A model generated the notes under the pieces. That model worked only from the letters and a program-made list of their open reading frames with translations, was not told the DNA's origin and made no database searches. A program made the position numbers and the translations under genes. This document shows positions 36,141-49,935 of a DNA stretch of 64,000 nucleotides, piece by piece; the stretch's first letter is position 1; every line of letters begins with the position of its first letter. This stretch comes from Zeugodacus cucurbitae (Eukaryota; Arthropoda; Insecta; Diptera; Tephritidae): NCBI RefSeq assembly GCF_028554725.1, contig NC_071669.1, positions 31,858,001 through 31,922,000 of the forward strand, given 5' to 3'.

Positions 36141-36429
36141 TGCAAGAAAGTGAACTTTGATCTTAGATCTGATAGAATACAAAATAAATGATTATGAATA
36201 TATGTTTTTTATGTTTCTATATGTCGATAAATAACTTGCAAGAAAGTGAACTTTTATCTTAAATCTGATAAAAATACAAAATAAATGATTATGAATAAAT
36301 ATTTTTAATGTTTCTATTTGTCGATAAACGACTTGCAAGAAAGTGAACTTTAATCTTAGATATGATAGAATACAAAATAAATGATTATGAATAAATATTC
36401 TTTATGTTTTTATTTGTCGATATTCAACT

Positions 36430-39400
36430 TACATGAACATGAACTTTGATCATAAATCTGATAAAAAACAAAATCAGTTATTATGAATAAATATTCTTTA
36501 TGTACTTATTTGTCGATATTCAACTTGCAGGAAAGTGAACTTTGATCAAAAATCTGAGAAAACTCAAAATAAATGATTATCAATAAATGTTCTTTATGTT
36601 TCTATTTGTCGATATTCAACTTGCAAGAAAGTGAACTTTAATCTTAAATATGATAAAATACAAAATAAATGATTTTGAATAAATGTTATTTATGTTTTTA
36701 CTTGTCGATAAACAACTTGCAAGAAAGTGAACTTTAATCTTAAATCTGATAAAATACAAAATAAATGATTATGAATATATGTTCTTTATGTTTCTATATG
36801 TCGATAAATAACTTGCAAGAAAGTGAACTTTGATCTTAGATCTGATAGAATACAAAATAAATGATAATGAATAAATATTATTTATGTTTTTATTTGCCGA
36901 TTAACAACTTACATGAAAGTGAACTTTGATCATAAATCTGATAAAATACAAAATAAATTATTATGAATAAATATTCTTTATGTTTTTATTTGTCGATATT
37001 CAACTTGCAAGAAAGTGAACTTTGATCTTAAATCTGATAAAAATACAAAATCAATGATCATGATGAAATGTTATTTATGTTTCTATTTGTCGATAAACAA
37101 CTTGCAAGAAAGTGAACTTTGATCTTAGTTCTGATAAAATACAAAATAAATGATTATGAATAAATATTTTTATGTTTTTATTTGACTATATTCAACTTGC
37201 AAGAAAGTGAACTTTGATCTTAAATCTGATAAAAATACAAAATAAATTATTATGAATAAATATTCTTTATGTTTTTATTTGTCGATATTCAACTTGCAGG
37301 AAAGTGAACTTTGATCATAAATCTGAGAAAACTCAAAATAAATGATTAACAATAAATGTTCTTTATGTTTCTATTTGTCGATAAACAACTTGCAAGAAAG
37401 TGAACTTTAATCTTAAATATGATAAAATACAAAATAAATGATTTTAAATAAATGTTATTTATGTTTTTATTTGTCGATAAACAACTTGCAAGAAAGTGAG
37501 CTTTGATCTTAAATCTGATAAAAATACAAAATCAATGATTATGAATAAATGTTATTTATGTTTCTATTTGTCGATAAACACCTTGCAAGAAAGCGAACTT
37601 TGATCTTAGTTCTGATAAAATACAAAATAAATGATTATGAATAAATATTCTTTATGTTTTTATTTGTCGATATTCAACTTTCATGAAAATGAACTTTGAT
37701 CATAAATCTGATAAAAAACAAAATAAATTATTATGAATAAATATTCTTTATGTTTTTATTTGACGATATTCAACTTACATGAAAGTGAACTTTGATCATA
37801 AATTTGATAAAAATACAAAATAAATGATTATCAATAAATGTTCTTTATGTTTCTATTTGTCGATAAACAACTTGCAAGAAAGTGAACTTTAATCTTAGAT
37901 ATGATAGAATACAAAATAAATGATTATGAATAAATATTCTTTATGCTTTTATTTGTCGATATTCAACTTGCAAGAAAGTGAACTTTAATCTTAAATATGA
38001 TAAAATACAAAATAAATGATTTTGAATAGATGTTATTTATGTTTTTATTTGTCGATAAACAACTTGCAAGAAAGTGAGCTTTGATCTTAAATCTGATAAA
38101 ATACGAAATAAGTGATAATGAATTAATATTCTTTATGTTTTTATATGTCGATATTCAACTTGCAAGAAAGTGAACTTTGATCTTAAATCTGATAAAAATA
38201 CAAAATCAATGATTATGAATAAATGTTATTTATGTTTCTATTTGTCGATAAACACCTTGCAAGAAAGTGAACTTTGATCTTAGTTCTGATAAAATACAAA
38301 ATAAATGATTATGAATAAATATTCTTTATGTTTTTATTTGTCGATATTCAAATTACATGAAAATGAACTTTGATCATAAATCTGATAAAAAACAAAATAA
38401 ATTATTATGAATAAATATTCTTTATGTTTTTATTTGACGATATTCAACTTACATGAAAGTGAACTTTGATCATAAATCTGATAAAAATACAAAATAAATT
38501 ATTATGAATAAATATTCTTTATGTTTTTATTTGCCGATATTCAACGTGCAGGAAAGTGAACTTTGATCATAAATCTGAGAAAACTCAAAATAAATGAATA
38601 TCAATAAATGTTCTTTATGTTTCTATTCGTCGATAAACAACTTGCAAGCAAGTGAACTTTAATCTTAGATGTGATAGAATACAAAATCAATGATTATGAA
38701 TAAATGTTATTTATGTTTCTATTTGTCGATAAACAACTTGCAAGAAAGTGAACTTTGATCTTAGTTCTGATAAAATACAAAATAAATGATTATGAATAAA
38801 TATTCTTTATGTTTTTATTTGTCGATATTCAACTTACATGAACATGAACTTTGATCATAAATCTGATAAAAAACAAAATCAGTTATTATGAATAAATATT
38901 CTTTATGTACTTATTTGTCGATATTCAACTTGCAGGAAAGTGAACTTTGATCAAAAATCTGAGAAAACTCAAAATAAATGATTATCAATAAATGTTCTTT
39001 ATGTTTCTATTTGTCGATATTCAACTTGCAAGAAAGTGAACTTTAATCTTAAATATGATAAAATACAAAATAAATGATTTTGAATAAATGTTATTTATGT
39101 TTTTACTTGTCGATAAACAACTTGCAAGAAAGTGAACTTTAATCTTAAATCTGATAAAATACAAAATAAATGATTATGAATATATGTTCTTTATGTTTCT
39201 ATATGTCGATAAATAACTTGCAAGAAAGTGAACTTTGATCTTAGATCTGATAGAATACAAAATAAATGATAATGAATAAATATTATTTATGTTTTTATTT
39301 GCCGATTAACAACTTACATGAAAGTGAACTTTGATCATAAATCTGATAAAATACAAAATAAATTATTATGAATAAATATTCTTTATGTTTTTATTTGTCG

Positions 39401-39890
39401 ATATTCAACTTGCAAGAAAGTGAACTTTGATCTTAAATCTGATAAAAATACAAAATCAATGATCATGATGAAATGTTATTTATGTTTCTATTTGTCGATA
39501 AACAACTTGCAAGAAAGTGAACTTTGATCTTAGTTCTGATAAAATACAAAATAAATGATTATGAATAAATATTTTTATGTTTTTATTTGACTATATTCAA
39601 CTTGCAAGAAAGTGAACTTTGATCTTAAATCTGATAAAAATACAAAATAAATTATTATGAATAAATATTCTTTATGTTTTTATTTGTCGATATTCAACTT
39701 GCAGGAAAGTGAACTTTGATCATAAATCTGAGAAAACTCAAAATAAATGATTAACAATAAATGTTCTTTATGTTTCTATTTGTCGATAAACAACTTGCAA
39801 GAAAGTGAACTTTAATCTTAAATATGATAAAATACAAAATAAATGATTTTAAATAAATGTTATTTATGTTTTTATTTGTCGATAAACAAC
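36430..39890 (+). repeat. 2405 bp offset duplication (25 monomers)
   Basis: The rare CAGTTATTATG variant (36475 and 38880) and GACTATATTC (37184 and 39589) lie 2405 bp apart, and the monomers between about 36.43-37.48 kb repeat at 38.84-39.89 kb. The spacer between carries the GAATATC and CAAGCAAGTG variants. No gene. Confidence 0.72.
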
Positions 39891-39905
39891 TTGCAAGAAA
39901 GTGAG
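37985..39905 (+). repeat. Left copy of a 19.2 kb long-range duplication
   Basis: TTTGAATAGA (38021/57266), the rare AAGCAAGTG (38646/57891) and GACTATATTC (39589/58834) are all exactly 19245 bp apart, and the intervening monomers match in order. The match ends near 39.9 kb, where CAAATTAAATT begins here. No gene. Confidence 0.75.
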
Positions 39906-42600
39906 CTTTGATCTTAAATCTGATAAAATACAAATTAAATTATTATGAATAAATATTCTTTATGTTTTTATATGTCGATATTCAACTTGCAAGAAAGTGA
40001 ACTTTGATCTTAGATCTGATAGAATACAAAATAAATGATTATGAATATATGTTCTTTATGTTTCTATATGCCGATAAATAACTTGCAAGAAAGTGAACTT
40101 TTATCTTAAATCTGATAAAAATACAAAATAAATGATTATGAATAAATATTATTTATGTTTTTATTTGCCGATTAACAACTTACATGAAAGTGAACTTTGA
40201 TCATAAATCTGATAAAATACAAAATAAATTATTATGAATAAATATTCTTTATGTTTTTATTTGTCGATATTCAACTTGCAGGAAAGTGAACTTTGATCAT
40301 AAATCTGAGAAAACTCAAAATAAATTATTAACAATAAATGTTCTTTATGTTTCTATTTGTCGATAAACAACTTGCAAGAAAGTGAACTTTAATCTTAGAT
40401 ATGATAGAATACAAATTTAATGATTATGAATAAATGTTATTTATGTTTTTATTTGTCGATAAACAACTTGCAAGAAAGTGAACTTTGATCTTAAATCTGA
40501 TAAAAATACAAAATCAATGATTATGAATAAATATTCTTTATGTTTTTATTTGTAGGTATTCAACTTACATGAAAATGCAACTTTGATCATAAATCTGATA
40601 AAATACAAAATAAGTGATAATGAGTTAATATTCTTTATGTTTTTATATGTCGATATTCAACTTGCAAGAAAGTGAACTTTGATCTTAAATCTGATAAAAA
40701 TACAAAATCAATGATTTTGCATAAATGTTATTTGTGTTTCTACTTGTCGATAAACAACTTGCAAGAAAGTGAACTTTGATCTTAAATCTGATAAAAATAC
40801 AAAATCAATGATTATGAATAAATATTCTTTATGTTTTTATTTGTAGATATTCAACCTACATGAAAATGCAACTTTGATCATAAATCTGATAAAAAACATA
40901 ATAAATTATTATGAATAAATATTCTTTATGTTTTTATTTGTCGATATTCAACTTTCAGGAAAGTGAACTTTGATCATAAATCTGAGAAAACTCAAAATAA
41001 ATGATTATCAATAAATGTTCTTTATGTTTCTATTTGTCGATAAACAACTTGCAAGAAGGTGAACTTTAATCTTAAATCTGATAAAAATACAAAATCAATG
41101 ATTATGAATAAATGTTATTTATGTTTCTATTTGTCGATAAACGATTTGCCAGAAAGTGAACTTTGACCTTAGTTCTGATAAAATACAAAATAAATGATTG
41201 TGAATAAATATTCTTTATGTTTTTATTTGTCGATATTCAACTTGCAAGAAAGTGAACTTTGATCTCAAATCTGATAAAAATACAAAATCAGTGATTATGA
41301 ATAAATGTTATTTATGTTTCTATTTGTCGATAAACAACTTGCCAGAAAGTGAACTTTGATCTTAGTTCTGATAAAATACAAAATAAATGATTGTGAATAA
41401 ATATTCTCTATGTTTTTATTTGTCGATATTCAACTTACATGAAAATGAGCTTTGATCATAAATCTGATAAAAACAAAATAAATTATTATGAATAAATATT
41501 CTTTATGTTTTTATTTGTCGATATTCAACTTGCAGGAAAGTGAACTTTGATCATAAATCTGAGAAAACTCAAAATAAATGATTATCAATAAATGTTCTTT
41601 ATGTTTCTATTTGTCGATAAACAACTTGCAAGAAAGTGAGCTTTAATCTTAGATATGATAGAATACAAAATAAATGATAATGAATAAATATTCTTTATGC
41701 TTTTATTTGTCGATATTCAACTTGTAAGAAAGTGAACTTTAATCTTAAATATGATAAAATACAAAATAAATGATTTTGAATAAATGTTGTTTATGTTTTT
41801 ATTTGTCGATAAACAACTTGCAAGAAAGTGAGCTTTGATCTTAAATCTGATAAAATACAAAATAAATTATTATGAATAAATATTCTTTATGTTTTTATTT
41901 GTCGATATTCAACTTGCAAGAATGTGAACTTTGATCATAAATCTGATAAAAAACAAAATAAATTATTATGAATAAATATTCTTTATGTTTTTATTTGTCG
42001 ATATTCAACTTTCAGGAAAGTGAACTTTGATCATAAATCTGAGAAAACTCAAAATAAATGATTAGCAATAAATGTTCTTTATGTTTCTATTTGTCGATAA
42101 ACAACTTGCAAGAAGGTGAACTTTAATCTTAAATCTGATAAAAATACAAAATCAATGATTATGAATAAATGTTATTTATGTTTCTATTTGTCGATAAACA
42201 ATTTGCCAGAAAGTGAACTTTGACCTTAGTTCTGATAAAATACAAAATAAATGATTGTGAATAAATATTCTTTATGTTTTTATTTGTCGATATTCAACTT
42301 GCAAGAAAGTGAACTTTGATCTCAAATCTGATAAAAATACAAAATCAGTGATTATGAATAAATGTTATTTATGTTTCTATTTGTCGATAAACAACTTGCC
42401 AGAAAGTGAACTTTGATCTTAGTTCTGATAAAATACAAAATAAATGATTGTGAATAAATATTCTTTATGTTTTTATTTGTCGATATTCAACTTACATGAA
42501 AATGAGCTTTGATCATAAATCTGATAAAAAACAAAATAAATTATTATGAATAAATATTCTTTATGTTTTTATTTGTCGATATTCAACTTGCAGGAAAGTG
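39905..42600 (+). repeat. Transposon-free relative of the window's left-end satellite
   Basis: Shares private variants with the 1-3083 region: CAAATTAAATT (144/39931), CAACCTACATG (681/40854), GATAAACAATTTGCCAG-type and GATAAACAACTTGCCAG monomers. About 40.70-41.58 kb also matches 59.95-60.83 kb at an offset of about 19246 bp. It has no transposon, so it is a useful comparison for the composite region. No gene. Confidence 0.72.
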
Positions 42601-45600
42601 AACTTTGATCATAAATCTGAGAAAATTCAAAATAAATGATTATCAATAAATGTTCTTTATGTTTCTATTTGTCGATAAACAACTTGCAAGAAAGTGAGCT
42701 TTAATCTTAGATATGATAGAATACAAAATAAATGATAATGAATAAATATTCTTTATGCTTTTATTTGTCGATATTCAACTTGTAAGAAAGTGAACTTTAA
42801 TCTTAAATATGATAAAATACAAAATAAAAAATTTTGAATAAATGTTGTTTATGTTTTTATTTGTCGATAAACAACTTGCAAGAAAGTGAGCTTTGATCTT
42901 AAATCTGATAAAATACAAAATAAATTATTATGAATAAATATTCTTTATGTTTTTATTTGTCGATATTCAACTTGCAAGAATGTGAACTTTGATCTTAAAT
43001 CTGATAAAAATACAAAATAAATGATTATGAATAAATATTATTTATGTTTTTATTTGCCGATTAACAACTTACATGAATGTGAACTTTGATCATAAATCAG
43101 AGAAAACTCAAAATAAATGATTATCAATAAATGTTCTTTATGTTTCTATTTGTCGATAAACAACTTGCAAGAAAGTGAACTTTAATCTTAGATATGATAG
43201 AATACAAAATCAATGATTATGAATAAATGTTATTTATGTTTTTATATGTCGATAAACAACTTGCAAGAAAGTGAGCTTTGATCTTAAATCTGATAAAATA
43301 CAAAATAAGTGATAATGAATTAATATTCTTTATGTTTTTATTTGTCGATATTCAACTTGCAAGAAAGTGAACTTTGATCTTAAATCTGATAAAAATACAA
43401 AATAAATTATTATGAATAAATATTCTTTATGTTTTTATTTGTCGATATTCAACTTGCAAGAAAGTGAACTTTGATCTCAAATCTGATAAAAATACAAAAT
43501 CAGTGATTATGAATAAATGTTATTTATGTTTCTATTTGTCGATAAACAACTTGCCAGAAAGTGAACTTTGATCTTAGTTCTGATAAAATACAAAATAAAT
43601 GATTGTGAATAAATATTCTTTATGTTTTTATTTGTCGATATTCAACTTACATGAAAATGAGCTTTGATCATAAATCTGATAAAAAACAAAATAAATTATT
43701 ATGAATAAATATTCTTTATGTTTTTATTTGTCGATATTCAACTTGCAGGAAAGTGAACTTTGATCATAAATCTGAGAAAACTCAAAATAAATGATTATCA
43801 ATAAATGTTCTTTATGTTTCTATTTGTCGATAAACAACTTGCAAGAAAGTGAGCTTTATTCTTAGATATGATAGAATACAAAATAAATGATAATGAATAA
43901 ATATTCTTTATGCTTTTATTTGTCGATATTCAACTTGTAAGAAAGTGAACTTTAATCTTAAATATGATAAAATACAAAATAAAAAATTTTGAATAAATGT
44001 TGTTTATGTTTTTATTTGTCGATAAACAACTTGCAAGAAAGTGAGCTTTGATCTTAAATCTGATAAAATACAAAATAAATTATTATGAATAAATATTCTT
44101 TATGTTTTTATTTGTCGATATTCAACTTGCAAGAATGTGAACTTTGATCTTAAATCTGATAAAAATACAAAATAAATGATTATGAATAAATATTATTTAT
44201 GTTTTTATTTGCCGATTAACAACTTACATGAATGTGAACTTTGATCATAAATCAGAGAAAACTCAAAATAAATGATTATCAATAAATGTTCTTTATGTTT
44301 CTATTTGTCGATAAACAACTTGCAAGAAAGTGAACTTTAATCTTAGATATGATAGAATACAAAATCAATGATTATGAATAAATGTTATTTATGTTTTTAT
44401 ATGTCGATAAACAACTTGCAAGAAAGTGAGCTTTGATCTTAAATCTGATAAAATACAAAATAAGTGATAATGGATTAATATTCTTTATGTTTTTATTTGT
44501 CGATATTCAACTTGCAAGAAAGTGAACTTTGATCTTAAATCTGATAAAAATACAAAATAAATTATTATGAATAAATATTCTTTATGTTTTTATTTGTCGA
44601 TATTCAACTTGCAAGAAAGTGAACTTTGATCTTAAATCTGATAAAATACAAAATCAATGATCATGATGAAATGTTATTTATGTTTCTATTTGTCGATAAA
44701 CAACTTGCAAGAAAGTGAACTTTGATCTTAGTTCTGATAAAATACAAAATAAATGATTATGAATAGATATTTTTATGTTTTTATTTGACTATATTCAACT
44801 TGCAGGAAAGTGAACTTTGATCAAAAATCTGAGAAAACTCAAAATAAATGATTATCAATAAATGTTCTTTATGTTTCTATTTGTCGATAAACAACTTGCA
44901 AGAAAGTGAACTTTAATCTTAGATATGATAGAATGCAAAATAAATGATTATGAATAAATATTCTTTATGCTTTTATTTGTCGATATTCAACTTGCAAGAA
45001 AGTGAACTTTAATCTTAAATATGATAAAATACAAAATAAATGATTTTGAATAAATGTTATTTATGTTTTTACTTGTCGATAAACAACTTGCAAGAAAGTG
45101 AGCTTTGATCTTAAATCTGATAAAATACAAAATAAATTATTATGAATAAATATTCTTTATGTTTTTATTTGACTATATTCAACTTGCAGGAAAGTGAACT
45201 TTGATCAAAAATCTGAGAAAACTCAAAATAAATGATTATCAATAAATGTTCTTTATGTTTCTATTTGTCGATAAACAACTTGCAAGAAAGTGAACTTTAA
45301 TCTTAAATCTGATAAAATACAAAATAAATTATTATGAATAAATATTCTTTATGTTTTTATTTGTCGATATTCAACTTGCAAGAATGTGAACTTTGATCAT
45401 AAATCTGATAAAAAACAAAATAAATTATTATGAATAAATATTCTTTATGTTTTTATTTGTCGATATTCAACTTTCAGGAAAGTGAACTTTGATCATAAAT
45501 CTGAGAAAACTCAAAATAAATGATTAGCAATAAATGTTCTTTATGTTTCTATTTGTCGATAAACAACTTGCAAGAAGGTGAACTTTAATCTTAAATCTGA

Positions 45601-48600
45601 TAAAAATACAAAATCAATGATTATGAATAAATGTTATTTATGTTTCTATTTGTCGATAAACAATTTGCCAGAAAGTGAACTTTGACCTTAGTTCTGATAA
45701 AACACAAAATAAATGATTGTGAATAAATATTCTTTATGTTTTTATTTGTCGATATTCAACTTACATGAAAATGAGCTTTGATCATAAATCTGATAAAAAA
45801 CAAAATAAATTATTATGAATAAATATTCTTTATGTTTTTATTTGTCGATATTCAACTTTCAGGAAAGTGAACTTTGATCATAAATCTGAGAAAACTCAAA
45901 ATAAATGATTAGCAATAAATGTTCTTTATGTTTCTATTTGTCGATAAACAACTTGCAAGAAGGTGAACTTTAATCTTAAATCTGATAAAAATACAAAATC
46001 AATGATTATGAATAAATGTTATTTATGTTTCTATTTGTCGATAAACAACTTGCCAGAAAGTGAACTTTGATCTTAGTTCTGATAAAATACAAAATAAATG
46101 ATTGTGAATAAATATTCTTTATGTTTTTATTTGTCGATATTCAACTTACATGAAAATGAGCTTTGATCATAAATCTGATAAAAAACAAAATAAATTATTA
46201 TGAATAAATATTCTTTATGTTTTTATTTGTCGATATTCAACTTGCAGGAAAGTGAACTTTGATCATAAATCTGAGAAAACTCAAAATAAATGATTATCAA
46301 TAAATGTTATTTATGTTTCTATTTGTCGATAAACAACTTGCAAGAAAGTGAGCTTTAATCTTAGATATGATAGAATACAAAATAAATGATAATGAATAAA
46401 TATTCTTTATGCTTTTATTTGTCGATATTCAACTTGTAAGAAAGTGAACTTTAATCTTAAATATGATAAAATACAAAATAAAAAATTTTGAATAAATGTT
46501 GTTTATGTTTTTATTTGTCGATAAACAACTTGCAAGAAAGTGAGCTTTGATCTTAAATCTGATAAAATACAAAATAAATTATTATGAATAAATATTCTTT
46601 ATGTTTTTATTTGTCGATATTCAACTTGCAAGAATGTGAACTTTGATCTTAAATCTGATAAAAATACAAAATAAATGATTATGAATAAATATTATTTATG
46701 TTTTTATTTGCCGATTAACAACTTACATGAATGTGAACTTTGATCATAAATCAGAGAAAACTCAAAATAAATGATTATCAATAAATGTTCTTTATGTTTC
46801 TATTTGTCGATAAACAACTTGCAAGAAAGTGAACTTTAATCTTAGATATGATAGAATACAAAATCAATGATTATGAATAAATGTTATTTATGTTTTTATA
46901 TGTCGATAAACAACTTGCAAGAAAGTGAGCTTTGATCTTAAATCTGATAAAATACAAAATAAGTGATAATGAATTAATATTCTTTATGTTTTTATTTGTC
47001 GATATTCAACTTGCAAGAAAGTGAACTTTGATCTTAAATCTGATAAAAATACAAAATAAATTATTATGAATAAATATTCTTTATGTTTTTATTTGTCGAT
47101 ATTCAACTTGCAAGAAAGTGAACTTTGATCTTAAATCTGATAAAATACAAAATCAATGTTCATGATGAAATATTATTTATGTTTCTATTTGTCGATAAAC
47201 AACTTGCAAGAAAGTGAACTTTGATCTTAGTTCTGATAAAATACAAAATAAATGATTATGAATAGATATTTTTATGTTTTTATTTGACTATATTCAACTT
47301 GCAGGAAAGTGAACTTTGATCAAAAATCTGAGAAAACTCAAAATAAATGATTATCAATAAATGTTCTTTATGTTTCTATTTGTCGATAAACAACTTGCAA
47401 GAAAGTGAACTTTAATCTTAGATATGATAGAATGCAAAATAAATGATTATGAATAAATATTCTTTATGCTTTTATTTGTCGATATTCAACTTGCAAGAAA
47501 GTGAACTTTAATCTTAAATATGATAAAATACAAAATAAATGATTTTGAATAAATGTTATTTATGTTTTTACTTGTCGATAAACAACTTGCAAGAAAGTGA
47601 GCTTTGATCTTAAATCTGATAAAATACAAAATAAATTATTATGAATAAATATTCTTTATGTTTTTATTTGACTATATTCAACTTGCAGGAAAGTGAACTT
47701 TGATCAAAAATCTGAGAAAACTCAAAATAAATGATTATCAATAAATGTTCTTTATGTTTCTATTTGTCGATAAACAACTTGCAAGAAAGTGAACTTTAAT
47801 CTGAAATCTGATAAAATACAAAATAAATTATTATGAATAAATATTCTTTATGTTTTTATTTGTCGATATTCAACTTGCAAGAATGTGAACTTTGATCATA
47901 AATCTGATAAAAAACAAAATAAATTATTATGAATAAATATTCTTTATGTTTTTATTTGTCGATATTCAACTTTCAGGAAAGTGAACTTTGATCATAAATC
48001 TGAGAAAACTCAAAATAAATGATTAGCAATAAATGTTCTTTATGTTTCTATTTGTCGATAAACAACTTGCAAGAAGGTGAACTTTAATCTTAAATCTGAT
48101 AAAAATACAAAATCAATGATTATGAATAAATGTTATTTATGTTTCTATTTGTCGATAAACAATTTGCCAGAAAGTGAACTTTGACCTTAGTTCTGATAAA
48201 ACACAAAATAAATGATTGTGAATAAATATTCTTTATGTTTTTATTTGTCGATATTCAACTTGCAAGAAAGTGAACTTTGATCTCAAATCTGATAAAAATA
48301 CAAAATCAGTGATTATGAATAAATGTTATTTATGTTTCTATTTGTCGATAAACAACTTGCCAGAAAGTGAACTTTGATCTTAGTTCTGATAAAATACAAA
48401 ATAAATGATTGTGAATAAATATTCTTTATGTTTTTATTTGTCGATATTCAACTTACATGAAAATGAGCTTTGATCATAAATCTGATAAAAAACAAAATAA
48501 ATTATTATGAATAAATATTCTTTATGTTTTTATTTGTCGATATTCAACTTGCAGGAAAGTGAACTTTGATCATAAATCTGAGAAAACTCAAAATAAATGA

Positions 48601-49935
48601 TTATCAATAAATGTTCTTTATGTTTCTATTTGTCGATAAACAACTTGCAAGAAAGTGAGCTTTAATCTTAGATATGATAGAATACAAAATAAATGATAAT
48701 GAATAAATATTCTTTATGCTTTTATTTGTCGATATTCAACTTGTAAGAAAGTGAACTTTAATCTTAAATATGATAAAATACAAAATAAAAAATTTTGAAT
48801 AAATGTTGTTTATGTTTTTATTTGTCGATAAACAACTTGCAAGAAAGTGAGCTTTGATCTTAAATCTGATAAAATACAAAATAAATTATTATGAATAAAT
48901 ATTCTTTATGTTTTTATTTGTCGATATTCAACTTGCAAGAATGTGAACTTTGATCATAAATCTGATAAAAATACAAAATAAATGATTATGAATAAATATT
49001 ATTTATGTTTTTATTTGCCGATTAACAACTTACATGAATGTGAACTTTGATCATAAATCAGAGAAAACTCAAAATAAATGATTATCAATAAATGTTCTTT
49101 ATGTTTCTATTTGTCGATAAACAACTTGCAAGAAAGTGAACTTTAATCTTAGATATGATAGAATACAAAATCAATGATTATGAATAAATGTTATTTATGT
49201 TTTTATATGTCGATAAACAACTTGCAAGAAAGTGAGCTTTGATCTTAAATCTGATAAAATACAAAATAAGTGATAATGAATTAATATTCTTTATGTTTTT
49301 ATTTGTCGATATTCAACTTGCAAGAAAGTGAACTTTGATCTTAAATCTGATAAAATACAAAATCAATGATCATGATGAAATGTTATTTATGTTTCTATTT
49401 GTCGATAAACAACTTGCAAGAAAGTGAACTTTGATCTTAGTTCTGATAAAATACAAAATAAATGATTATGAATAGATATTTTTATGTTTTTATTTGACTA
49501 TATTCAACTTGCAGGAAAGTGAACTTTGATCAAAAATCTGAGAAAACTCAAAATAAATGATTATCAATAAATGTTCTTTATGTTTCTATTTGTCGATAAA
49601 CAACTTGCAAGAAAGTGAACTTTAATCTTAGATATGATAGAATGCAAAATAAATGATTATGAATAAATATTCTTTATGCTTTTATTTGTCGATATTCAAC
49701 TTGCAAGAAAGTGAACTTTAATCTTAAATATGATAAAATACAAAATAAATGATTTTGAATAAATGTTATTTATGTTTTTACTTGTCGATAAACAACTTGC
49801 AAGAAAGTGAACTTTAATCTTAAATATGGTAAAATACAAAATAAATGATTTTAAATAAATGTTATTTATGTTTTTATTTGTCGATAAACAACTTGCAAGA
49901 AAGTGAGCTTTGATCTTAAATGTGATAAAATACAA
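42600..49935 (+). repeat. Higher-order units of about 1155, 2499 and 2307 bp
   Basis: The marker AAATAAAAAATTTTGAATA (ATTTTG at 42831, 43986, 46485, 48792) gives spacings of 1155, 2499 and 2307 bp, all near multiples of the monomer (12, 26, 24). GACTATATTCAACTTGCAGG at 44787/47286 and 45171/47670 confirms 2499 bp. The last unit lacks monomers present in the earlier ones. No gene; a 79-codon minus-strand frame at 49696-49935 is translated satellite. Confidence 0.72.
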
